In this document: piece by piece, positions 42,682 to 52,229 of the stretch
Layout of the letters: every line of letters begins with the position of its first letter
How positions within the stretch are numbered: the first letter of the stretch is position 1
The notes under the pieces: model-generated
What the model was told of the DNA's origin: nothing
The model's input: only the letters and a program-made list of their open reading frames with translations
The model's database searches: none
NCBI GenBank assembly: GCA_002698985.1
Contig: PAAY01000035.1
Location: 94,222-158,221, forward strand
Direction of reading: 5' to 3'
Length of the DNA stretch: 64,000 nt
Source of the DNA: Saprospirales bacterium
GTDB taxonomy: Bacteria > Bacteroidota > Bacteroidia > Chitinophagales > Saprospiraceae
Program-made: the position numbers and the translations under genes

Positions 42682-45600
42682 CATTTCCATTGTCTTCAGT
42701 TTTGGGTTCACCGAACCAGTTTTTCCATTTGAGTTGGTATTCTTTCCACATGCAGTACATGATGGGCACGGTAAACATGGTGAGCAATTGGAGGCACATG
42801 CCACCAAAAGATGGGATGGCCATGGGCACCATCACATCGGCTCCGCGGCCGGTAGAGGTAAGCACCGGCAAGAGCGCCAGTATGGTGGTGGCGGTGGTCA
42901 TGGTGGCCGGGCGAACACGTCGCAGACCTCCTTCAATCACGGCATCCCTTATGCCCTCGATGGTGGTGGGCTCGTTGCGTTTGAAGCTGTCTTTCAGAAA
43001 AGTGGCCACCAAAACGCCATCGTCCGTTGCGATGCCAAAAAGAGCGATGAATCCCACCCAGACCGCCACACTCAGGTTGATGGGGTGCATCTGAAACAGC
43101 TCCCGCATGTTGGTTCCGAACAGTTCAAAGTCCATGAACCATCCCTGACCGTAAAGCCAGATCATGATGAAACCTCCGGAAAATGCGATGAACACCCCGG
43201 AGAACACCATGGTGGTGATGGCCACCGAGCGGAACTCAAAATACAGGATGAGGAAAATGATCATCAGGGCAATGGGCACCACGATGCTGAGGCGTTTGGC
43301 CGCACGCACCTGCTGCTCATAGGTGCCCGCAAAGCGATAACTGACTCCCGGTGGCACTTCCAGCTCTCCGCTGGCAATTTTCTCCTGCAGGTACTTCTGG
43401 GCGTTGTTCACCACGGTGACCTCCGCCTGATCGGGTTCACGGTCAAACAGGACATAGCCCACCAAAAAGCTGTCCTCACTTTTGATGGATTGTGGCCCCT
43501 GCCTGTAAGTCACTTTGGCCATTTCGCTGAGCGGAACCTGTCCGCTGTTTTTCGTCGGTATGAGGATGCGGTTGACGATGTCCGGGTCGCTGCGCAATTC
43601 CCTGGGATAGCGAATTCGCACGGGGTAGCGTTCACGGCCTTCCACGGTGGTGGTCATTGGCATTCCACCAACGGTAGCCTGGATATAACGTTGAACATCC
43701 ACGATGCTAAGGCCATAGCGGGCGATGGCTTTGCGGTCGATTTCAAACTCCATGTAGGGCTTGCCCACGATGCGGTCGGCAAAGACGGCGGCGGCTTTCA
43801 CACCGGGCACTTCTTTGAGGTATTTCTCCAGTTTCAGTCCGAATTCCTCGATTGATTTAAGGTCCGGCCCTTTCACTTTGATACCCATGGGCGCCCGCAT
43901 ACCTGTTTGCAACATTACCAGTCGCGTTTCGATGGGCTGGAGTTTGGGAGCCGAGGTCACACCGGGTACTTTGGTGGCTTTGACGATTTCCTGCCAGATG
44001 TCATCCGGCGTTCGGATGTGGTCCCGCCATTGGCGGAAATACTTGCCGTTTTTATCAGGCACCAGTTCCCCCTTCTCGTCTCTGACGAACTCGCCGTTTT
44101 CATCCACCTTGAAGCGCATCCGGTGGCCGTCTTCGTCCACCTTGTATTCCGACTTGTAGAGAATCACATTCTCGTACATGGAGATGGGGGCGGGGTCGAG
44201 GGCCGATTCCACCCGGCCCAGCTTGCCCACCACTGATTCTACTTCCGGAATCGCAGTTACAGACATGTCGAGGGTCCGCAGGTAGTTGATATTTTGCTGC
44301 ATACCGGTATAGGGCATGGAAGTGGGCATGAGCAGGAAACTTCCTTCATCCAATGAGGGCATAAACTCCTGCCCGGTATTTTGGAAGATGTTCACCCCCC
44401 AGATGACCAGTCCGGTCACCGTGGCCAGGAACACCCAGCGCATGCGCAACAAAAAGCGTAGCACCTGCTCGTAAAAGTGGATGATGGTGAAAAACACTGC
44501 CATGAGTATGGCGATAATTCCAGCCACGAAAATGTAATTGGTGAGCAGGCTCTTGTTGACACCCAGCGGCATCCAGGCACGGGTCAGGAAGAAGGCTACC
44601 AGACCGGCGTACAAGATGTTTTTCACCCAGGTGAATACCGTTTGGTGCCGCTGTTCCATGTTGTCGGAAATCCAGATACCGGTATGCTCCAGCAAGGCCA
44701 CAAAAACCACGATGAGACCGAACCAAAGATTGTACATAGTGGCCACGGCAATCCCACCTACCAGCAACACCAGGTTTGACATATAGCGCCAGCGGCTGCT
44801 CTTGGGTTGCACTTTGAAAACAGTATGAGCCAGTGCCGGCACCACCGTAATGGCCAGAACGATGGAGGCCAGCAGTGCAAAGGTTTTGGTAAAGGCCAGG
44901 GGCTTGAACAGCTTGCCCTCTGCTGCCTCCATTGCGAAGACCGGCAAAAAGCTGACGATGGTGGTGGAAACGGCCGTGACCACTGCGCTGGCCACTTCCA
45001 CTGTGGCTTCGTAGATCACCGTGAGCAACGACTTGCCCGGCGGCGATTCTTTCATGTGTTTCACCATGCTTTCGGTGAGCACGATGCCCATGTCCACCAT
45101 GGTACCGATGGCAATGGCAATACCCGAAAGTGAAACAATGTTGGCATCGATACCAAATTGCCGCATGGCGACAAAACACATCAACACCGCAACGGGAAGC
45201 GTGCCCGACACGATGAGGGAACTCTTCAAATTGAAGAGCATGAGTATGACTACGATGATGGTGATGAGCACCTCCAGCGTCAGCGCTTCCTCCAGGGTGC
45301 CGATGGTTTCCTGAATGAGCTGGGTGCGGTCGTAAAAGGGCACGATCTTCACCTGCGACACCGTGCCGTCTTCCAGGGTTTTGGACGGCAGGCCGGGTTC
45401 TATCTCGGCAATTTTGGCTTTTACGTTTTTGATGACGGCCATGGGGTTGGATCCATAACGGGCCACCACTACCCCACCTACGGCCTCGGCACCGCTCTTG
45501 TCCAGCGCGCCCCGGCGGGTGGCCGGGCCGATGTTTACCTTCGCAATGTCTTTGATGTAGATGGGTACATTGTTGCGTTCCGCAACAACGGTGTACTCGA

Positions 45601-46381
45601 TGTCCTCCAGTTTCTTGATGTAACCGAGGCCCCTGACGAAATACTCCACCAGGTTGACTTCCATCGTCTGGGCACCCACGTCGAGGTTGCTCTTTTTGAC
45701 GGCATTCATCACCTGGTCCAGGCTGATGTTGTACACCTTCATGGCGTCGGGGTCCACATCGATCTGGTATTCTTTTACGTAGCCTCCTACGGAGGCAACT
45801 TCGGCCACTCCATCGGTTGCGGAGAGGGCATAGCGCACATAAAAATCCTGGATGGTTCGCAGTTCGTGAGGGTCCCAGCCGCCAGTGGGTTTGCCATCGG
45901 CATCGCGGCCTTCCAGGGTGTACCAGTAGATCTGGCCCAGTGCGGTGGCGTCGGGGCCGAGGCTGGGTTGCACCCCTTCGGGCAGGAGGTTGGCGGGCAG
46001 GGAGTTGAGTTTTTCAAGAATACGGCTCCGGCTCCAGTAAAACTCCACATCGTCTTTGAAAATGATGTAGATGGTGCTGAAACCAAACATGGAATTGCTT
46101 CGGATGGTCTTTACACCCGGGATGCCCAGCAGGGCTGAGGTCAGTGGGTAGGAGATCTGGTCTTCCACGTCCTGGGGGGAGCGGCCCGGCCATTTGGTGA
46201 AGACGATTTGCTGGTTTTCACCAATATCGGGGATGGCATCAACGGCCACGGGGTCTCTGGGCAGCCAGTTGATGTTGAAGTCAAAGGGTGCCGAGGACAG
46301 GCCCCAGCCCACGAAGCCCAGGACAAATAACCAGGCTACCAATTTGTTCTCCAGAAAAAATCGAATGATCGCATTGAGCAT
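42674..46381 (-). CDS. cusA: CusA-like heavy-metal RND efflux pump
   Basis: 1235 residues. The helix-1 start 'LAWLFVLGFVGWGLSS', helix 4 'GIAIAIGTMVDMGIVLTES' with its charged residue, porter domains and a second half with 'ALFGIATDDGVLVATFLKDS' identify an HME-RND transporter for Cu, Ag or similar metals. It is about 190 residues longer than E. coli CusA: extra membrane helices occur around 530-660, and a charged, repetitive insertion ('DEDGHRMRFKVDENGEF', 'RDEKGELVPDKNGK') around 760-800. The operon order cusA-cusC-cusB follows. It uses proton energy. Confidence 0.9.
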   Translation of the reverse strand: MLNAIIRFFLENKLVAWLFVLGFVGWGLSSAPFDFNINWLPRDPVAVDAIPDIGENQQIVFTKWPGRSPQDVEDQISYPLTSALLGIPGVKTIRSNSMFGFSTIYIIFKDDVEFYWSRSRILEKLNSLPANLLPEGVQPSLGPDATALGQIYWYTLEGRDADGKPTGGWDPHELRTIQDFYVRYALSATDGVAEVASVGGYVKEYQIDVDPDAMKVYNISLDQVMNAVKKSNLDVGAQTMEVNLVEYFVRGLGYIKKLEDIEYTVVAERNNVPIYIKDIAKVNIGPATRRGALDKSGAEAVGGVVVARYGSNPMAVIKNVKAKIAEIEPGLPSKTLEDGTVSQVKIVPFYDRTQLIQETIGTLEEALTLEVLITIIVVILMLFNLKSSLIVSGTLPVAVLMCFVAMRQFGIDANIVSLSGIAIAIGTMVDMGIVLTESMVKHMKESPPGKSLLTVIYEATVEVASAVVTAVSTTIVSFLPVFAMEAAEGKLFKPLAFTKTFALLASIVLAITVVPALAHTVFKVQPKSSRWRYMSNLVLLVGGIAVATMYNLWFGLIVVFVALLEHTGIWISDNMEQRHQTVFTWVKNILYAGLVAFFLTRAWMPLGVNKSLLTNYIFVAGIIAILMAVFFTIIHFYEQVLRFLLRMRWVFLATVTGLVIWGVNIFQNTGQEFMPSLDEGSFLLMPTSMPYTGMQQNINYLRTLDMSVTAIPEVESVVGKLGRVESALDPAPISMYENVILYKSEYKVDEDGHRMRFKVDENGEFVRDEKGELVPDKNGKYFRQWRDHIRTPDDIWQEIVKATKVPGVTSAPKLQPIETRLVMLQTGMRAPMGIKVKGPDLKSIEEFGLKLEKYLKEVPGVKAAAVFADRIVGKPYMEFEIDRKAIARYGLSIVDVQRYIQATVGGMPMTTTVEGRERYPVRIRYPRELRSDPDIVNRILIPTKNSGQVPLSEMAKVTYRQGPQSIKSEDSFLVGYVLFDREPDQAEVTVVNNAQKYLQEKIASGELEVPPGVSYRFAGTYEQQVRAAKRLSIVVPIALMIIFLILYFEFRSVAITTMVFSGVFIAFSGGFIMIWLYGQGWFMDFELFGTNMRELFQMHPINLSVAVWVGFIALFGIATDDGVLVATFLKDSFKRNEPTTIEGIRDAVIEGGLRRVRPATMTTATTILALLPVLTSTGRGADVMVPMAIPSFGGMCLQLLTMFTVPIMYCMWKEYQLKWKNWFGEPKTEDNGNDE

Positions 46382-46524
46382 GTGTACACTGATTTTTGAC
46401 GATTCATCAATACCGGCGGCGGTAGGCCAACCGTAAATTTCATTTTGCGACGCAAAAAATAAAAACCACTGATGGCAAGGGCCATAGTGAATACAGTCGC
46501 CGCAAAGGCGTCAAAATCAGCGAT

Positions 46525-46932
46525 TTAACAAAGGATGGTCTCGAGCTTCAACCATATGTCAGGTTCCACAATGGGCGGTTTGAAGCTGAGGTAAGCGGGC
46601 CAGAGTTGGGTGTTGGAAGGAAGCAATTCGGCGGGTACGGAGACCATAACAGCCACGGGCTGTGGCGGTGCGGGCACCTGCAAATCAAGGGATGACGTTT
46701 GCTGATCCTGTTTCAGCTTAAAGTAATTGCCATGATGGGTACAACAATTATCATCACAGTCATGGCTTTTGGTCGAACAACAGAAATCATCATCGGAACT
46801 GCAAGAGTCGATGGCATTGCACATTTCTACTTCTTCAGCTTCACCAAGGCAAATGTGGTGGTTCACCACAAGCCCTGTACTGCTGAGCGCAGTCACTAAT
46901 GCCAGAAGAATATGTAAAAATCGTGCTGCCAT
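46525..46932 (-). CDS. HYC_CC_PP-like Cys-rich protein
   Basis: 135 residues. A signal peptide-like start (about 1-22) is followed by 'NHHICLGEAEEVEMCNA', a 'CSSDDDFCCSTKSHDCDDNCCTHH' type Cys/Asp/His cluster, and a Pro-Pro motif near the C-terminus ('FKPPI'). These features match the HYC_CC_PP family of Bacteroidota, where HYC here is NHHIC. The cluster of Cys, Asp and His suggests zinc or copper binding. It lies upstream of the CusABC genes; a 143-base gap follows. Confidence 0.65.
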   Translation of the reverse strand: MAARFLHILLALVTALSSTGLVVNHHICLGEAEEVEMCNAIDSCSSDDDFCCSTKSHDCDDNCCTHHGNYFKLKQDQQTSSLDLQVPAPPQPVAVMVSVPAELLPSNTQLWPAYLSFKPPIVEPDIWLKLETILC

Positions 46933-46993
46933 TCAATCAAAAATTCGGGCAAATGTAAAGCCACAGAAAAAAACACAACAATGACGAAGATCA

Positions 46994-47001
46994 CAAAGGT
47001 A
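46994..47001 (-). promoter_or_regulatory. Candidate -7 box (TACCTTTG) of the HYC_CC_PP/cus transcript
   Basis: TACCTTTG on the minus strand fits TAnnTTTG exactly and is 62 bases before the start at 46932. It lies in the divergent gap (46933-47096) between phoD and the cus cluster. A good -33 element is not obvious. A matching plus-strand promoter for phoD was not found. Confidence 0.45.
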
Positions 47002-47096
47002 TTAAAATAGTCTTAAAAATTTTGGCACTTTCAGTTTCAGTATCCAGACCTTTACTCGAAAAATTATCCTTTTAATCTGAATCAGCCATCACAATA

Positions 47097-48680
47097 ATGA
47101 AGAACAGGAGTAAGTCTAAGGTGTTGATTACTTGGCAAGTATTGATGATTTGCATGTTGGCAGGCATCACGTCTAATGCCCAGTTCCACCCCTCCATTGC
47201 CCAGTCCTACAACCCTGACCTGGCGCCGTTTTATTTCGGTGTTGCCAGCGGGGATCCGCATCCGCATGATGTGCTTTTGTGGACGAAGGTGGTTCCGGAA
47301 CAGGCAACAGGGGCTCAGCAGGTGGAATGGGAGTTGTCGGCGGACAGCAGTTTTACGAAGGTTTTGAAAAGTGGCACTGCCACCGCCACGCCCGAATCGG
47401 CCTATACGGTGAAGGTCCTGGTGGATGGGCTTGAGCCCGGCACTTATTATTTCTATCGCTTCCGCAATGGCGAGCGGTGGTCGCCCATTGGCAGAACCAA
47501 AACTGCACCCGACGGCGAGGTGAACCAGCTTCGTCTGGCCGTCATCAGTTGTGTGAACTACACCAGCGGCTATTTCAATGCCCTGGAGCACCTGGCCCAC
47601 CGCAAAGACATCGACGTGGTGCTGCACCTCGGCGACTACATTTATGAGTACGGTGGCGGCGGCAACCGGAAGAAGGGTTTCAGCCGCCCCCACATCCCAC
47701 CCCACGAGTGCATAAGCCTGGAAGATTACCGGAGCCGCTATGCGCAGTACCGGCTCGACCCGCAGTTGCAGGAAGCGCACCGCCTGCACCCCTTCATCAT
47801 CATCTGGGACGACCACGAGACGGCCAACAACTCTTACGCCACCGGTGCCCAGAACCACGATCCGCGCCGGGAAGGCAGTTGGGAAGAAAGAAAAAACGCT
47901 GCCGTACAGGCTTGGTTCGAGTGGATGCCCATTCCCGGAAATCCCTCCACCCCCATCATCCGGAAGTTTTCCTTCGGCAAACTGGCCGACTTGTGGATGC
48001 TGGACGAAAGGCTCACCGCCCGCAGCCCCCAGGCCCGCGGTGTTGATGATCCGGTTTTGAATGACAGCACCCGCCACATGATTGGCGAAGAACAAAGAAA
48101 ATGGCTGCTGGAGGGCATGCTGAACTCAGAGGCCAGGTGGAAAGTGATCGGCAACCAGGTCATTTTCTCCCCCCTGCACGACAGCCGGGTCTTCAGCCGC
48201 AACCCCACCGTGCGCATGGACCGCTGGGACGGCTACCCCGCCGAGCGCCAAAAGATGTTCGACTTCTGGTACCGCAACGGCATCAACAACATCGTGGTGC
48301 TCACCGGCGATGTGCACACCTCCTGGGCCTTCGAGCTGACGGCTGACCCGCTCGATCCCAATGTTTACGACCGCAAAACGGGTAAAGGGGTGATCGGAGC
48401 GGAGTTCACAACTCCCAGCATCAGCTCTTTCAACTTTGACGAAGTGGTGCCGAAGTTCATCACCTGGGAAGCCAAACGCCGCTTCAAGCGCAAAAAGCAC
48501 AACCCCCACCTGCGCTTCCTCGATCTGAACAGGCACGGCTACCTGACCCTGACGCTCACGCCCGACGCAGCCCAGGCTGACTGGTATTTTGCGAAGACGA
48601 TTTTGAAACAAACAGACCGGATAAAGCACTGCGGGCCCCGAATACTGAATTACGACGAAAAACAACTGAATAAAAAATAG
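47097..48680 (+). CDS. phoD: Alkaline phosphatase D-like (PhoD) secreted metallophosphoesterase
   Basis: 527 residues with a signal peptide (about 1-28). 'YFGVASGDPHPHDVLLWTKVVPE' is the PhoD N-terminal domain start. Metal-binding motifs include 'VISCVNY', 'VVLHLGDYIYEYGGG', 'IIWDDHETANN' and 'VVLTGDVHTSW'. PhoD enzymes are Ca/Fe phosphomonoesterases or phosphodiesterases in the periplasm or outside. The GC content is much higher than in the metal island. It starts the plus-strand block. Confidence 0.87.
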   Translation: MKNRSKSKVLITWQVLMICMLAGITSNAQFHPSIAQSYNPDLAPFYFGVASGDPHPHDVLLWTKVVPEQATGAQQVEWELSADSSFTKVLKSGTATATPESAYTVKVLVDGLEPGTYYFYRFRNGERWSPIGRTKTAPDGEVNQLRLAVISCVNYTSGYFNALEHLAHRKDIDVVLHLGDYIYEYGGGGNRKKGFSRPHIPPHECISLEDYRSRYAQYRLDPQLQEAHRLHPFIIIWDDHETANNSYATGAQNHDPRREGSWEERKNAAVQAWFEWMPIPGNPSTPIIRKFSFGKLADLWMLDERLTARSPQARGVDDPVLNDSTRHMIGEEQRKWLLEGMLNSEARWKVIGNQVIFSPLHDSRVFSRNPTVRMDRWDGYPAERQKMFDFWYRNGINNIVVLTGDVHTSWAFELTADPLDPNVYDRKTGKGVIGAEFTTPSISSFNFDEVVPKFITWEAKRRFKRKKHNPHLRFLDLNRHGYLTLTLTPDAAQADWYFAKTILKQTDRIKHCGPRILNYDEKQLNKK

Positions 48681-48834
48681 CTTTGATGACGGAATTAGCA
48701 CTTTTCATTCACCCAAACCGACTGGTTCATAGCTTGTTCCGTCAGCCGTGCTCATTTCCATAGTACCTTTCTCCTGCGGCTGGTAGCCTTGCTCACACAG
48801 AAAGCAATTCTTAAAAACCCAACCAGCTGAAAAC

Positions 48835-49233
48835 ATGAGAGTACTACTGCTAATTTTTACCCTGTCGATGCTCGCCTCCTGCAAGTGCTACGAAAACAAG
48901 TCAGAGGCCATCTCCAAATACCTGAAAATACAGCTTGCCGACAACAACCCGGTCAACAAGGAAGTGATGATGCGTTTCAGCAACGATTCTGACTTTCTGC
49001 GCTTCAGCATCCGGAGGCTGGCTTTTCGGTTTCAAAGCCCGGAAGGAAAAGAATTCGTCCGCTTTTTACCCGTCCAGGTGGACTTGCAGCCGGGCGAATC
49101 GGTTGCCAAAAAAGTGAGCTTCGAGGGCGCCCGGGTTTTTCTGGGTTTTTACCCGCTTGACGACGACATCGCCATTTATTGCCTCAGCCACCAAAGGGAA
49201 AACGAGAATGCGGTTACCACTGCCTCCCGCTGA
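48835..49233 (+). CDS. Small lipoprotein, function unknown
   Basis: 132 residues. Lipobox 'SMLASCKCY' near 16. The rest is a compact beta-rich domain ('EVMMRFSNDSDFLRFSIRRLAF', 'FEGARVFLGFYPLDDDIAIYCLSHQ'). No family recognised. It lies between phoD and the sigma factor gene, with gaps of 154 and 111 bases. Confidence 0.55.
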   Translation: MRVLLLIFTLSMLASCKCYENKSEAISKYLKIQLADNNPVNKEVMMRFSNDSDFLRFSIRRLAFRFQSPEGKEFVRFLPVQVDLQPGESVAKKVSFEGARVFLGFYPLDDDIAIYCLSHQRENENAVTTASR

Positions 49234-49344
49234 GCCTTGTGCCAACAGATTGCCCCCAAACCCTTCACTTTGCAAGCGTTTATCCAAAATCCGCCGGCAG
49301 CTATGGATTCTTCTGTATCATTGCAGAGAAACCAATGAACCGGC

Positions 49345-49884
49345 GTGGACGATCTCGCAAAACGATTACAGGCTGATGACCAGACGGTGCTCAAAGAATT
49401 GTTTGAGGCCCACTATGCGCATGTATGCGCCACCATCCAACGGTTCACGGCTGCCCGTTCCGCAACAGAAGACCTGGCCCAGCAGGTCTTTATCCGCTTC
49501 TGGCAAAAGCGCCACCAGATCACCATCAACAGCTCTCCCGGTGCCTACCTGCAGCGCATGGCCATCAACGAAGCCCTGGCCTGGTTGCGAACGAAGAAAA
49601 ACCAACAGCCCGACCCCCTGCCTGCCCACCTGCCCGACGACGACCGCCACCTGGCCCCCGACCCCGCCGAACAACTCCTGCAACAGGAACTTCACGAACA
49701 AATTTTGCAGGCCATCCAGAGCCTGCCCCCCCGCTGCCAGGAGGTATTCGTGCTGAGCCGCTACGAACAACTGAGCTACCAGGAAATCGCCGACAAACTG
49801 AACATCTCCATCAAGACCGTGGAAAACCAGATGGGCAAAGCCCTCCGCCTGATGCGGGAGCGGATGAGGGGGTATTTGAGGTAG
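49345..49884 (+). CDS. ECF-type RNA polymerase sigma factor
   Basis: 179 residues from a GTG at 49345. Region 2 shows 'LKELFEAHYAHVCATIQRFT' and 'EDLAQQVFIRFWQKR'; region 4 shows 'SLPPRCQEVFVLSRYEQLSYQEIADKL' and the recognition helix 'NISIKTVENQMGKALRLMRE'. The order and length are typical of Bacteroidota ECF sigma factors. No FecR-type anti-sigma factor follows. The stop codon TAG lies inside the first module of the compound repeat. Confidence 0.88.
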   Translation: MDDLAKRLQADDQTVLKELFEAHYAHVCATIQRFTAARSATEDLAQQVFIRFWQKRHQITINSSPGAYLQRMAINEALAWLRTKKNQQPDPLPAHLPDDDRHLAPDPAEQLLQQELHEQILQAIQSLPPRCQEVFVLSRYEQLSYQEIADKLNISIKTVENQMGKALRLMRERMRGYLR

Positions 49885-50098
49885 CTCTTAGCTCGTGGCT
49901 CGTAGTAAGAGCTAGTGCCTCCAAACCCTACACTCTAAACCCTAAACTCTTTTTAACCGCAGAGTTAAGCAGAGTTTGAAACAGAGTTGAACAGAGTATT
50001 CCTGCTAAACTCTATAATCCTCTATAATCCCCATAATCCTCTATAATCCCCATAATCCTCTATACTCCTCCATAATCCTCAATAATCCTCATAATCGT
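49885..50098 (+). repeat. Compound intergenic repeat, copy R2
   Basis: On plus from the sigma stop: CTTAGCTCGTGGCTCGTAG, AGAGCTAGTGCCTCC, AAACCCTACACTCTAAACC, TTTTTAACCGCAGAGTTAAG, GAGTATTCCTGC, then ATAATCCTCTATAATCC units. Same module order as R1. The remaining 60 bases to the next start hold nothing clear. Confidence 0.8.
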
Positions 50099-50158
50099 TA
50101 CATTCGCCGAACCAACCACCTGATAGCCACCTGTGCATAATGATCAAAATTCCCGGAT

Positions 50159-51904
50159 ATGAAAAACAGGTCTTTACTCCTCACGATTATTTTCTTCCTC
50201 GCTGCGCAATGTGCCCTGATGGCCCAGGGGCGTGTCAGCATCGCTTCGCAAGATGATTCGCTGACGGTGTTGCGGCTCGACAGTCTAGACATCCTCACCC
50301 GGCTGGCAGGGGATGCTGACCCCTCTCATCCGTATTACACCTTCCTCTGGATTTTCGGAGACGGCAGTTTCATCAACGGCACCCGGGATTCGGTGATCGG
50401 CCACGTTTTCGAAGCCCGCAACGAGCGGCTGTTTTCAGCTGCCACGGGTGCCGATGTCACCGTTTATGCCACCGGTAACTACAGCGGGGGCTCCCGTCCG
50501 CCCCGCATGGCTCCATCGCCCGACGATTTCTTTCGCTCTCCGTCGGTAATCAGGACGACGTTGAAAAAAGAGCTCCTGCAAAACAATGTAGACCTGACTC
50601 CCACCGCCATTGACACCAGTGTGATCGACACCACCCGGACCGGGCTGCTCCGTTTGCAGCTCAGCAAAAACGCCCGCCCGCAAGACACCCTTGTGGCCAT
50701 CCTGAGTTTCCGGCAGCCGCAGGGCAAGCCGATACAGCCCATCGGCGGACAGCTCTATTTGTTTTTCAACAGCCGCATTGCCGAAGCGAAGCACATACCC
50801 ACCGCAGTGAAAGGAGCCATCAAAAGCAGCCCGCCGCCACCGCCGCCACCACCATTCAGTCACGGCAAATTCAGCCACCAGCGAGACCACATCCATTTCC
50901 GCAATGTGCAGGACCTGGGACCCGGCACAGCACTGCCATCGGGCATTTCAGCCTACACCCATTTTCTGGTCTGGAATTATGACTCGCTGCGCAATGCCGG
51001 ACGGGATGAGCGCCACCTCTTCGCCGAATTTGGCGTGGACAGCCTCATGTGGGAGCTCTTCCGCAACGGCCGGGGCGATACGCTCAGTTTTCTGGCGGTG
51101 ATGACCGCTTACGACTTCAGTCCCGATGTGATCGGCCTGCTGCCAACGGCTTCTCATCCGATGATCGACACGACCGGTATTGCCACCCTGCTCAGCCAGC
51201 GATTTTACGTCGGCAACAATGAATTTGCGCCCCTCGACAATGCCGACCTCCACGGGAAAGTGGTTGCGGTGAGCGAGGTGAAAACACCCGTCGTATCGGC
51301 CCACGATCCGAATGAGCTGCTGCTCTATGCCTGCCAATGCCCCGACACCAGCCGGCGACAGGTGGTTGGCGTTGTCAATTATTCCAACGACGGCAATGCG
51401 CCTACCTCACTGGTCAAAGTGAGCCTCCAGGTTCCGGAACAACTCGACCTCAACTCCATCGAGACCATCAGCATGCAGCCGGCGCCGATCAGTCCAGTAA
51501 CTCCGGAAATCGACCCTGCGAGCCGGACCATCGAGTGGGCCTATCCTGCCATGCTGCTGCCAGCCGCCTCAGCCGGCTTTGGCCACCCGTCCACACAAGG
51601 ACAGATCACCTTCACCATCGAGCTGAAACCGGGCGTTGAAATTTCAGAGCTGGACCCCGTGCAGGCCTGCATCGTTTTCGATGTGAACGACCCGATGTGC
51701 ACCCTGCCCGTAAAAGCAGGCGACATCGTGAGCACTTTTGAGGAGGAGGGGATTCAGCAGTTGTTGCAATGCACCGCCTGCCCCAAACACCAACCCGAGG
51801 GCACCGACAACTGGTGGTGGTGCATCAAATGGGGCATCATCCTGCTGGTACTGCTGTTGTTGATCTGGGTGCTGAAAAAGTGGCTCGTAGCTCGTGGCTC
51901 GTAG
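50159..51904 (+). CDS. Large secreted/anchored protein with C-terminal membrane helix
   Basis: 581 residues. Signal peptide ends 'ALMAQ'; the first domain is PKD-like ('YYTFLWIFGDGSF'). Residues about 225-235 have a run of Pro. A later beta-sandwich ('VVGVVNYSNDGNAPTSLVKVSLQVP') resembles a DUF11/CARDB-type domain. The C-terminus has 'CIKWGIILLVLLLLIWVLKKWLVARGS', one helix and a short tail. The last about six residues and the stop are encoded by the compound repeat. Function unknown; no partner seen. Confidence 0.68.
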   Translation: MKNRSLLLTIIFFLAAQCALMAQGRVSIASQDDSLTVLRLDSLDILTRLAGDADPSHPYYTFLWIFGDGSFINGTRDSVIGHVFEARNERLFSAATGADVTVYATGNYSGGSRPPRMAPSPDDFFRSPSVIRTTLKKELLQNNVDLTPTAIDTSVIDTTRTGLLRLQLSKNARPQDTLVAILSFRQPQGKPIQPIGGQLYLFFNSRIAEAKHIPTAVKGAIKSSPPPPPPPPFSHGKFSHQRDHIHFRNVQDLGPGTALPSGISAYTHFLVWNYDSLRNAGRDERHLFAEFGVDSLMWELFRNGRGDTLSFLAVMTAYDFSPDVIGLLPTASHPMIDTTGIATLLSQRFYVGNNEFAPLDNADLHGKVVAVSEVKTPVVSAHDPNELLLYACQCPDTSRRQVVGVVNYSNDGNAPTSLVKVSLQVPEQLDLNSIETISMQPAPISPVTPEIDPASRTIEWAYPAMLLPAASAGFGHPSTQGQITFTIELKPGVEISELDPVQACIVFDVNDPMCTLPVKAGDIVSTFEEEGIQQLLQCTACPKHQPEGTDNWWWCIKWGIILLVLLLLIWVLKKWLVARGS

Positions 51905-52225
51905 CTCGTAGTAAGAGCTAGCGCCTCCCTACTCTCTACTCTCATTAACCGCAGAGTTAAACAGAGTTATTACACGGAGTTCCACAGAGTTTTGACACGG
52001 AGTTCCACGGAGCTAGCCCCCCAAACCCTAAACTCTACACCCTACACTCTAAACTTTTTTGACCGCAGAGTTTCACAGAGTTTGGAACAGAGTTTAGCAG
52101 AGTATTCCTGCCAACCGGCAACTGATCCCGGGCGAAGCGCCCCGGGAACAACCTACAACCTACAACCTACAACCTACAACAACCTCCATAATCCTCCATA
52201 ATCCCCATAATCCTAATAACCCTCC
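51880..52225 (+). repeat. Compound intergenic repeat, copy R3 (with duplication)
   Basis: Starts inside the preceding gene's 3' end: GGCTCGTAGCTCGTGGCTCG, AGTAAGAGCTAGCGCCTCC, AACCGCAGAGTTAAACAGAG, CACGGAGTTCCACAGAG, AAACCCTAAACTCTACACC, GAGTATTCCTGCC, a small GC hairpin (CCCGGGCG...CCCCGGG near 52127), ACCTACA units and CCATAATCCTCCATAATCC units. It fills the whole gap between two convergent genes. Confidence 0.82.
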
Positions 52226-52229
52226 AAAA

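Noticed and set aside
42674..42807. N-terminal extension of the TolC-like protein with many Cys
   Set aside because: The Cys-rich part is the translation of the cusA end in another frame; the signal peptide starts at 42681.
46382..46524. Open continuation after the HYC_CC_PP stop resembling a small membrane peptide
   Set aside because: It has an ATG only inside the frame, runs into cusA, and shows no support beyond hydrophobic composition.
47082..48095. Long minus-strand open frame across phoD
   Set aside because: It is antisense to a clearly conserved phosphatase, has no domain I recognise, and its codon pattern mirrors the GC-rich third positions of phoD.
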